From Acanthosoma haemorrhoidale (Eukaryota > Arthropoda > Insecta > Hemiptera > Acanthosomatidae), in assembly GCA_930367205.1 (NCBI GenBank), contig OV884012.1, positions 56,689,239 through 56,753,238 on the forward strand: 64,000 nucleotides of DNA, in the 5' to 3' direction. The notes beneath the pieces are model-generated. The model ran no database searches and had not been told where the DNA came from. It worked only from the letters and a program-made list of their open reading frames with translations. Shown in pieces: positions 55,610-64,000 of this stretch; position 1 is the first letter of the stretch; each line of letters starts with the position of its first letter. A program made the position numbers and the translations under genes.

Positions 55610-58600
55610 AATTTATTTATTTTGCATTCAGCCCTGCAACCTTTCATGCCCCCCCCCTTTTGTATTGATGCATACGTTCTATTTGTTCATTTGTTTTTCT
55701 ATCTTTACTTATTTTTGTTTTTTGCTGTTGACTCTTTGAAGTCATCTCATATGTTCCATAGCACATTTATTACTATTATTATTACTACATTTACATAATA
55801 TTTATGAGCTTATCTATATCTATATTATCTATATAGAGCTAAGCTCTGTGAATGATTTCATTTATTTATTTCTATTCTTGATTAAATGCAGAAGTGAAAT
55901 AATTAAGAAAATACTTTATACATATGCCACCTAGAGAGGGCATCACAGGCTCGTGGTACCTATTGTTTTCAAACCGATTCAAAGCTCTACAGGCCAGAAA
56001 AGAGCCACAAGTGTGGCAGGAGGAATTAAATGAACATTTACTTGTGTCAGATATTAAAGATTCATTGTAAGGGGGAGAGAGCTTTTTATTTCATTTTTTT
56101 AGCATTTTCAATTAGTGCAAAGGTACTGCCAGGGTTTAATCTGAGCAGGAAATTGGAGGGATCCCCAGGGTTTTTCTCGCCAACGAGATCACTGTTCTGG
56201 AGAGAGGGTTATATACTAGGATGTCTGGTTAGTTTTTGTTTCTATCTCCCTGTCCCTCTAGGTTTAGTATAGTTGCTCCATTTCATACACAACAGGACAC
56301 AAAGCCAACGTAATACATACATGTATGTGTATAATTTACATGGGCTTTTTCGAAAGAAATCAAATTTAAAAAATATTTACATCATATCAATAAATTGATC
56401 TATCCATTTCGTTTGTTGCCGTAATAGTTGACAACGTGATCTTTTGGAAAGTACACATATTCGGGAGCAGGCCATGTTATTGATGAATACTAAAAACAAC
56501 TGAGGTCCTCACCTCGTGGGTCGGACGTACCCTCACGATTGGACCTGCGTCTCAGAATTGAGAAAAGGCGACCGGGAAGAGTTCTAGTAATAGCATGAAG
56601 AATAAACACATGACAAAAGTTTAAGCAGGAGCTTCATCGATCAGAGGTGGTTAATTATCATTCAACAGTTAAACTTTGAATAAAAATTAAACTACTTCCA
56701 AGACATTTCTTTAGCGCTCATGGTAAACTCACATCATAGTTTGCTAGTGGCCCTGTGATAAAATAGTGTTATCCTTAGAACTAATATATAAAGCTTTGAT
56801 ATAAGACTTAAATGATTCGCCTTTTTTTTTAGTTAAGTAGCAAACTTGCCTGTGTTTCCCTTAGGAATAGAGTGGTCGAGGCCTACAAACATCCTTATCA
56901 GAACTATTGTTAGGAGGACTGGAAATTAAACTCTGGTCTTAATTATGATCGTTGTAACTACAGTTACTGAGCGTTAAAAAAACACGTATTAACAGGGTCC
57001 TATTAACAATTTACAATAATATTCGCAATTATGAATGAATAAAATAATCCAACTGTGGGAGGAGGAAGGGTAGGACCGAGTCACAGACTGCCGCTTCATT
57101 AAGCCCCAGCACTTTAATTCAGTCTCTGCTCATTTGAATAGAGAGCTGGCGAATAATTTTGTCCCCTTGCCACCATCTCACCAATTCGCTGTAAATCTGT
57201 TCAACAATGGAGTCGGATTATTAACATTTCATTGAACTTTTTCAATTGGCCGGAAATGATTTCGACCGTAAGATACAACTGACATTTCTTGCTAATTAAG
57301 TATTACTTTAACATCGGTTATCCTTGAAAGCTGATAGAAACAAGTTAGGCTGGTTTGTTAAACCAAACGATTGATATCCAGCAGAACAGACAGATTTATA
57401 TGAGTTCTGGCTACAGATAAACTGATAATCAGCCCAAAAAGTGCAATTGAAAACCGCCTTTTTACCATATTTGCCTACCATTTTACAATAAACATCTATG
57501 GAGTTAATCTTTTTTCTTCAAAAGGCTTAGCGTACTTCAGCATTATTAATGTTGATAATATATGATGGTCAAATTCAAACATAATTTATAAATCATTAAA
57601 TATATACATATAATTATTTATAATACAGTCCGTAGGCAGAACAGATTCATTTTGTTGTGGTCACTGGTAGTGTACTTACTGTGCTGAGGGAGCCTCCTGC
57701 CTTGTTGATACGGTACTATATTGCTAATAATTCATAACACAGTAACTTAGTTACTCAAAACCTTATGTTTCTATCATTAATCCCATTAATCTCCGACCAT
57801 CCAAAATTTTATATACACATTGAAGCAAGTCATCTATCCCAAAAAAAATTGTTTCATATCAATTTGAAAATGCAAGATTAATCTTAAATATTTAGCTGGC
57901 CGAAAAAATGTTGTTTAAAACTGCCGAAGCAATAAAGCGGAGGATCGCACCATCTCGAAAAAAATACAAGAGTTCAACCAGTAGCGTATAGTTTACTGGT
58001 GAGAAAAACTAACGATAACTGTAAAACCCTCAGGTTCAAAACTTACAATAAAGAAAAAAGTGAAAGATAAATACCACGCATCTCAAAAGTGCTGTAATCA
58101 ATAGTTATGTTTCAACATAACTGCAAAATTTCATCCATAAATCTATTTTCAAAACTAGTCGAAGACCAGTAGAAAGTATGGGATATGCTTTTCCGCCATT
58201 ACGCAGTCATCACATGAAGAGTCTTCTAAGTTGACAGTTGTTCAGAACGTCCCTTGTAGAAAGGAAATCAGTACCAGTTATGAAACGAGCCGATATGGAA
58301 GACACAAAAATATTACCACCTACCTTATTAGAGATAATAATTTAGAAGATATTTTGAACTCATTTAATCATTATTATTATATAGAATCAAGTAACATAGA
58401 ATCATAATTATTAATAGCTAATAGGTATTTAATTATTGAGATCATAAAATTATCTCACATACAAAGCGCATTGAAACAAACTTGTACAGTGACTGTTGGC
58501 ACTGGTCTTAAAAGTTTATGGTTGATCTACTGAATTCCTGACTAGGGCAGCTCAGTTCCTAAAAGGCTTGTATACGGATTAAAGAACAGATAGTAAATCT

Positions 58601-60640
58601 GTCAATGGCAGAAAAACGATCTTCTGCAGACTTACTCCTTTTCACAAGTTTGTTCGCATATATTTATAAAGGTCTTGCTTTTCAAACAGCATACGAAACA
58701 TCGTTAATTGGAATTCCATCACCAAACAAGATGGTGGTCTGACCATGTGACGAATATCAAAGAGATAGTGTAAGAGGGTCACATACGCCCAGGACATTAG
58801 TGAGGATGATGAACAGTACTAAGACCTGGCATACTTTTCCATTTACAATAGGACGCGAGGTCACCATCGTTCAATAAGCCAAAAATGGTTATATGGGTGA
58901 GTGTTTCAGGATATGGAGTTCATTCACAAGAAGATTTAGATGAGTAAATAGGTTTTCTTTTTGAATTTTTAAGGTTATAAGGTCAAGGCCTTATAATATA
59001 TATTGATCGAACTACATGACCTCATTATATATCGCTAGATGAATCTGCCAAACCATTTAATTCAAACACAAACAGCTTAAGTAAAACGGCTCAAAGCCAC
59101 AAGCCCCACCTCCACCCAAAGTTACGATCTGTACGTTACACAATAAAACTGCGAGGGAAATGATGTTGTAAATCATAAGTTTCAAATCCTCTTACAGTCG
59201 GTGGGAAAGTTCAAAGGTAAACCTCCGTGGCCTGAACGAGGGTCTGTACGAATTGTGTAATAGATAGAGCTATCTTAGCTCAATGTGATAAAATTTGTCA
59301 AACATCGTACAAAAACTTTTAGAATTGCTGTATATATACATAAGATATACACATTCCAAAGAGATTTTTCAATTTATTTATCTAATGAAATAGTCTCCGT
59401 TTGGAGAGCTAACTTGACGAAACATTCCGGTTTTAAAACGCTGTATACTGAAAGCTGTAAACAATAAAGGTGAGGTGTATAACACTAATTTTTTTTTCTA
59501 ATTATTTCCGTCTTTCTGATTCATTCTCAGAATAAAATTGTTTTTACCATTTTCTTTGTTTTTTCTTACTCCCGTAAAAGGGTTGTCATGATCATGTTAC
59601 CAAAAAATAATCTTAATCGCAAATATCTAAATAGAAATATGAGAGGTTGTTGTTTATCGGTATAAGTGATGTGCTAATTTTGTCCAGGCTAATTTAAAAT
59701 TATATTTTATGTAAAAATGCAATTTGATATTGATTTAGAAAACAGGGAATAACCCTTCAGATAAATATCCAAATACCGGGTTGATAAGGTATGTTTATTA
59801 AACTATAAATAAACTATATATACAAGAATGCTTCATTAAACGGCTTGCATAAAAGCCCCAAAATGATTTTTATATTATTTATTACAGGAACAACACTCTT
59901 GGGAAAGCCGTATCCCTGTATATTGTAACGACTTTCTTTCGCTTGTGAGTTTGCCCGTCCGGTGAGCTCTTAGTCGCAATTGGCCTCCATATTCATGCAG
60001 AGAAAGCCAAGTAAGCACTCTCGTACCAAACGGTTGATAGTTTTATTTTGCGACATTAATTATTTCATAATTTTTTGTAGTTGTGGTTCCGTTTACGTTA
60101 AGCTGTATGTCTCTGTAAACAATATATGTATGTTCATTTAAAAGAATGAAATATACTTATTAACTTTGGATCATATGGGTTTTTCGTTTTCTTGGACATC
60201 TAGACCTGCTAAATTGAAAGTACGTTATACAAAAACAAATATGACGTTGTTTTAAATTAAGTTTAATTAAGTTGTTTTGTTGTAAATATGAATGTTGTTT
60301 TATAATAGAGAGCCAAAGGGACTGTACTCCCTGGCTCACTGGCCATATTTATCTTAGATATGTAGGTATCTAAGGCTCATACTTATATTAACGATATACA
60401 GTCGTGTGCTCATTGATTCAATAACGAATAACGTATGTTGAATTGTCCAAATGAGAATATGAAAGATTACTAGGATTTAATTTACTTAGGAATAATTAAT
60501 GTTTGTTTCTATGAAGTCATAGCTTAAACTTTCAAATTAATATGAAAAATCTTCGTATTATTTACTTGTTATTTTCAGTAGTACCTTTTGGGTTTGTAAA
60601 GGAAACCCGTTCAATTCATTTTTCATTATTTATCTGTGTT
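55610..60640. other. Long A+T-rich stretch with no supported gene
   Basis: No open frame of length and no motif is recognised. A 35-base motif near 56245-56275 (CCCTGTCCCTCTAGG core) is echoed near 9795-9825. A hairpin with a 10-base stem (GAGCCA-AGGGA against TCCCTGGCTC, one bulge) lies at 60310-60337. A frame near 58875-58950 containing KPKMVIWVSVSGYG recalls transposase 'VMVW..' motifs but is not sustained. Confidence 0.4.
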
Positions 60641-60829
60641 TTTTCTTTAGTGTTTCAAAGACATTTTCAAATTTATTATCTTCTTATCGTATATTGGGTG
60701 CCTGAGTGCTGAGTGCTTTCTCCTAACGATTCTGTTCTTTTGTTGTCATGGGTGAGACGTTTTGATTTCGGAAAGGGAGGATATTTTTCCCTCAGTCCTG
60801 TCCATTTTTAATAAATCCAAATCATTGAG

Positions 60830-61340
60830 TGCCGATACTATAACCAACTAGATACCAGTTTATGATCTGTTTGTTCGTTTTGAAGAATTTCAGGCTAAAA
60901 TATGGACACATAACTGTTCAGGATGAAAAAGATAAGATCGACACCGTAGGAGTATACAACTCGATCTTTGATTTAATGCATAAATCTAAAGCAAATTATT
61001 AGAAACTAGAACAAGCGTGCAGCTCTCTGAAAAGAAATTAGTTGTCGGTCCTACCTCCTCCTCATCGGGAGGAGCTCCCGGAAATTGATTTATCTGTACT
61101 CAAGGGGAAATTGGAGGAATGGAGTGGGTTTTATTCTCTTTCTGACTCTATAGTTCATAGAGAAAGTTCTCTACCAGCGATAAGAAAATTTCATTACTCA
61201 AGCAGTAGCTGAGAAAGCTCTAGGACTCATCTCTGGAAACCAATTATTCCCTGGCTTACGATGCATTGGACTCTAGGTATCAAAATAAAAGGTGGCTCAC
61301 CAGGTTCTTTATTAGGAGGGTGTAGGGTTTATTTCCTTAG
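60830..61340 (+). pseudogene. gag fragment of a second BEL/Pao element
   Basis: A frame contains LPEIDLSVLKGKLEEWSGFY followed by DSIVHRESSLPAIRKFHY. This is the BEL/Pao gag signature 'LPKI.LP.F.GD...W..F...F...IH....L....KF.YL'. After a shift, EKALGLISG and NYSLAYDALDSRYQNKRWLT correspond to '.G.A...I.G......Y..A...L..RYG...'. The fragment is cut by a family-B LINE at about 61345. It represents a different region from the BEL/Pao relic at 48-52 kb. Confidence 0.75.
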
Positions 61341-61344
61341 AACG

Positions 61345-61805
61345 CCTCTTCAGCTGCTAATTTGCAAAGATATGAAAATGATCGTTATCGACTTGACGAT
61401 ATGAAAGTGCAGATTTACTCACATGACTCTCTCCTACTTCCACCAAAAGCCGTTAACCCCTCTGAGGTCAGATACATTCTGAAAAACTTACCTTGATGAA
61501 AATCTCCAGGATATGATCTCCTTACTCCTCAAATTTTCCAACAAGTTCCTCGTAAAGCCGTGTATATCCTAGCCGACATTTATAATATCATTATACGAAC
61601 GACGCACTTTCCCCTTTCCTGGAAACATTCTATTATTGTCCTATTTGCTAAACCCGGCAAACCACCCAGGGACACTTCATCTTATGATACAATAACCTAC
61701 TCCCTATCCTCTCAAAAATCACTGAAAAACTCCTATTAAAACTACTTCAGTCTACTTCCAATTGTACCAAAACCCTTTTTCCTAATCATCAGTTTGGTTC
61801 CGTAT
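61345..61805 (+). pseudogene. RT finger region of LINE family B copy 3
   Basis: The frame reads LPPKAVNPSEVRYILKNL, then after a stop KSPGYDLLTPQIFQQVP, IYNIIIRTTHFPLSWKHSII and LFAKPGKPPRD, nearly the same as family B copy 1 at 12.2-12.5 kb. A later shift gives TEKLLLKLLQSTSNC and PNHQFGS. At about 61800 the sequence changes abruptly to family-A 3' UTR. Nothing of the palm is present. Confidence 0.8.
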
Positions 61806-62098
61806 CGATGGCAACAGACTGTCAGGGAAAAATTAGGTTAAGAATTAGTATGTAAGTTAGTTTTAAGTTTGATCAAAAAGGTGAGCCCCATCAACTTTAT
61901 TAGTCAGTTTAGTCCAGTCACGTATAATGTATATCATTATACTTGTTTATTCATTATATAATGTTTTTAAAATAACAAAACCTGTATATAATGTAGCGAT
62001 GCTACAGGAAATACAAAAATAATTTGTAAATAGATTCGCCTGAGGATCTATAATTATATATAATTATCTGTAAATTTAAAGGGGCTATGAATGAAAAA
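61805..62098 (+). mobile_element. LINE family A 3' UTR and A tail joined to family B RT
   Basis: From CGATGGCAACAGACTGTCAG to GGGGCTATGAATG and an A run, the segment matches the minus-strand 47055-46820 3' UTR of LINE A copy 4. AAGGTGAGCCCCATC at 61881-61895 is also in copy 3. It follows family-B RT codons directly, so the 3' end and the coding sequence come from different families. Confidence 0.75.
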
Positions 62099-62116
62099 AA
62101 AATGCTAATATTATAT

Positions 62117-62425
62117 ATAACGCTGAAAGTAGAAGGGGGTTGAGCAGAACTGTATACCTTCCTCGTGATTTCATGAAAGTCACTAATATTTTTAAGTAAG
62201 CAACCGCATTCCTTCCAAGACCTCCATCCCAATTTCCAGAACTACCCTTCTCTTATACACATATGTCTCAGCTTTAGCCCCAGTTCCCCGACACTCGTTC
62301 CTAAACATCCGACCCAGTATGTAGTAACGTAATAATTGTATATAGCAGTGTTTTGCTTGTACTTCACAATAAAGCTTTTCTTTCATTTTCTTTTAAAAGA
62401 CTCTCCTCTACAAAGATTATTTAAC
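62117..62425 (+). mobile_element. 5' LTR of a second errantivirus-like element
   Basis: It starts after TTATATATA with an ACGCTGAAAG block comparable to TAAATGCTGACA of the LTR at 17853 and ends TTTAACT at the primer site. TAACT is the inverted form of the AGTTA start seen in the 17.85-kb copy, as expected for errantivirus LTRs. A TTGTACTTCACAATAAAGC block (about 62354-62374) parallels 18016-18045 (TTGTACTTAGTG, then AATAAAG). The left boundary is approximate. The LTR is about 310 bases. Confidence 0.6.
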
Positions 62426-62444
62426 TGGCGCCCCGAACAGGCAC
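62426..62444 (+). other. Primer-binding site resembling that for tRNA-Lys (one extra base)
   Basis: TGGCGCCCCGAACAGGCAC differs from the tRNA-Lys complement TGGCGCCCGAACAGGGAC by one inserted C and one G-to-C change. It abuts the LTR end. Confidence 0.7.
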
Positions 62445-62939
62445 CTGACAGTATACTAAGTAACTTCACGGTAGTCTACCATTTAGAGATCCCTCATTTG
62501 GTAACGGACAGTGAGACCACTCCAGTAGCGTGAGAAGGCCGATGAAATACCTCTGAAAGGATACCCCACCGTACAGGACTTTGCCGATATTGGGTACTGA
62601 TCTATTTCAATAGATTTTCTCCAGGTAATGCCCTAAAGAAATTCGTTATATATCTGTGGAAGTTGAGGGAAGAAGAAAGCTTGTTTACATTGAAGACAAC
62701 ATTCACCTGGGACCTGTGAACTTCAAGTCAGAAGAGAAGACGGTTCGTCATCAAGCTAAGAAGATCCGTAGAAATATTATCTGCTTCTGTGAGTAATTCC
62801 TGAATTATAAGATTGCTTAGATAGCAGGATCTGGGATTGTTTGACTACCACTCTGACGGACAGGCTAAGAAGGCTCGAGGAAATATTAACAGAGCCTGGG
62901 ACTGATCAATTGAAGGTGCGTTCCAACGCTTTATGCTGG

Positions 62940-63305
62940 TTATACAGATTATAATCCAATGGAAGATATGTATCCTCAAGGAAACACAAACATTAGTCAA
63001 CAAGAATACCGACCTAGACAAAACTTCAGACAAAACAATTATAGGAGAAATGACTATAATGGGCATCAATTTCAACCCCGACAGTACTAAAATAAATCTA
63101 TAAATAATTATCAAGAAAACGTTGACTTTGAACATAGCAATAACTATCAGCAACGTTATGAACCCCGTTAGAACTTTAGAAATAATGAACAACGACTTAA
63201 CCCTCAAAGACCTGAACAAACATCATTTCCATCGAAGTAAAGAAGTCCATCACTTAGACGAACCTCGCCCACTAGAACTAGAGAAGGAAACATTGAAACA
63301 TTAAG
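62940..63305 (+). pseudogene. gag C-terminus of the errantivirus-like element, Gln/Asn/Arg-rich
   Basis: One frame from about 62940 runs through a Gln/Asn/Arg/Tyr-rich stretch with QQEYRPRQNFRQNNYRRND, then further NNYQ and QRYEPR repeats. It is interrupted by in-frame stops near 63090, 63169 and 63238. A basic, Gln/Asn-rich tail without CCHC knuckles is typical of insect errantivirus gag and parallels 18898-18930. The capsid part between 62450 and 62940 is largely unreadable, suggesting a deletion. Confidence 0.6.
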
Positions 63306-63420
63306 TTAAAGATTTCGAGGACAAACTTGAACATTTTTTTTGACTAGGTAAACCACAACCGTCCCCCAACACCAACTAAAACTAGTGAAAGAAACTCCAT
63401 CATTTACTGACTAACTCGGA

Positions 63421-63945
63421 GACAATTGGTTAATAGACACAGGGTCAGCAATAAACTATATACACCCATGTTCCGTACCCGTAGGAACTGAAATTAAGTC
63501 GGAAGATTTCATAGTGGTAACACCAGCTGGTAGTGAAAAAGGCAATGGCTCAGTCATTCTAAACTTGGCACCAAGATTGGGTTTGACCCATGATCTATTA
63601 GTTAAGTTTAAAATTTACAACTTTAGTAACAAATACGAAATATTATTAGGGATGGAAACAATGCAAACCCTAGAAACAGAGATTAAATTGGGAACGAATA
63701 AGGAAACTAAAGTGAATAAAATAAACGTAATAATTAATAATGGTCAAATAATATATAATGAATTATATTTAATAAAGAATGAAAAAGAACTAGAAACTCT
63801 TGCAAGACATGAACACATAACTAAAGATAATAAAATAAAATCATCACATGACTTAACCTTTATAGAACTAGACGATATGGAAACAGGAGAAGACATAGAC
63901 AGATTTATAGAAGCAACACCTAATGACTCAGAAGAATACCACTGA
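63421..63945 (+). pseudogene. Aspartic protease of the errantivirus-like element (open frame)
   Basis: The frame is open from 63421 to a TGA at 63943-63945 (174 codons). It carries the active-site motif LIDTGSA near its start (63430-63450), followed by a hydrophobic strand and KYEILLGMETMQ (about 63636-63672), equivalent to the 'IILG.D.L' C-terminal part of gypsy proteases. The catalytic Asp-Thr-Gly is intact. The same frame continues past the TGA with ELNPEAIEDKI (63957-63990), which looks like the start of the RT region. The TGA is therefore either a mutation or a junction feature. No earlier start codon was needed, as protease is normally made as part of a polyprotein. Confidence 0.75.
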
Positions 63946-64000
63946 ACTGTACAAGAACTTAACCCAGAAGCCATAGAAGACAAAATTAGTAAAGTAGCTA
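63946..64000 (+). pseudogene. Beginning of pol, cut by the window edge
   Basis: TVQELNPEAIEDKI continues the protease frame after its TGA and resembles the stretch before RT fingers in gypsy-type pol. The rest of the element (RT, RNase H, integrase, perhaps env) would lie outside the window. Confidence 0.45.

Noticed and set aside
58690..58960. Possible Tc1/mariner transposase remnant (KPKMVIWVSVSGYG)
   Set aside because: Only one motif-like run; no DES, QDNA or SPDLNP block in any frame nearby.

Overview
The window looks like A+T-rich nuclear DNA from an arthropod, probably an insect. It reads as a dense mosaic of old transposable elements, with no convincing intact host gene. I base this on several jockey-type LINE fragments, Tc1/mariner transposase relics, Ty3/gypsy, errantivirus-like and BEL/Pao LTR elements, long TA/CT microsatellites, and the absence of bacterial gene packing. 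The species cannot be named from the sequence. Almost every coding stretch carries stops, frameshifts or deletions, so the entries are mostly pseudogenes of mobile elements.

Layout. At 0.3-1.5 kb is an inverted LINE ('family A'), followed by transposase relics (1.8-2.1 kb minus, 3.5-4.2 kb plus). At 5.75-8.35 kb is a Ty3/gypsy relic with a primer-binding site matching tRNA-Phe, two CCHC knuckles and a mutated RNase H. At 11-16.4 kb are a putative solo LTR, a minus-strand family-B LINE (endonuclease plus deleted RT), a family-A fragment and a plus-strand family-B LINE. At 17.85-19.0 kb is an errantivirus-like LTR, a tRNA-Lys primer site and a gag relic. At 20-22 kb are a Tc1-like transposase and a family-C LINE. 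At 22.65-24.9 kb is the longest family-A LINE, ending in a poly-A tail. It is followed by a 250-bp CT microsatellite and then an LTR with a tRNA-Trp primer site (25.27-26.2 kb).

From 26 to 46 kb the sequence is sparser. It holds LINE C-terminal scraps (27.9, 32.3, 35.1, 44.3-45.3 kb), a pair of roughly 600-bp solo-LTR-like repeats inserted in TA tracts (29.1 and 39.5 kb), and a broken copy of a recurrent arthropod protein family (38.5-39.5 kb). From 46.4 to 52.3 kb lies a decayed BEL/Pao element in which gag, protease, RT, RNase H and integrase follow in the canonical order, nested with a family-A LINE and an orphan LINE tail. After another sparse stretch, 60.8-62.1 kb holds BEL gag, family-B LINE and family-A 3' UTR pieces back to back. 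The window ends inside a second, better preserved errantivirus-like element (LTR, tRNA-Lys primer site, gag C-terminus, open protease) that runs off the right edge.

The pieces do not form a pathway; they record repeated insertion, truncation and recombination of retroelements. The most notable patterns are a shared 3' tail on coding-unrelated LINEs, an apparent A/B LINE chimera, the diversity of tRNA primers, the paired solo LTRs and the recurrent-family relic cut by one of them.
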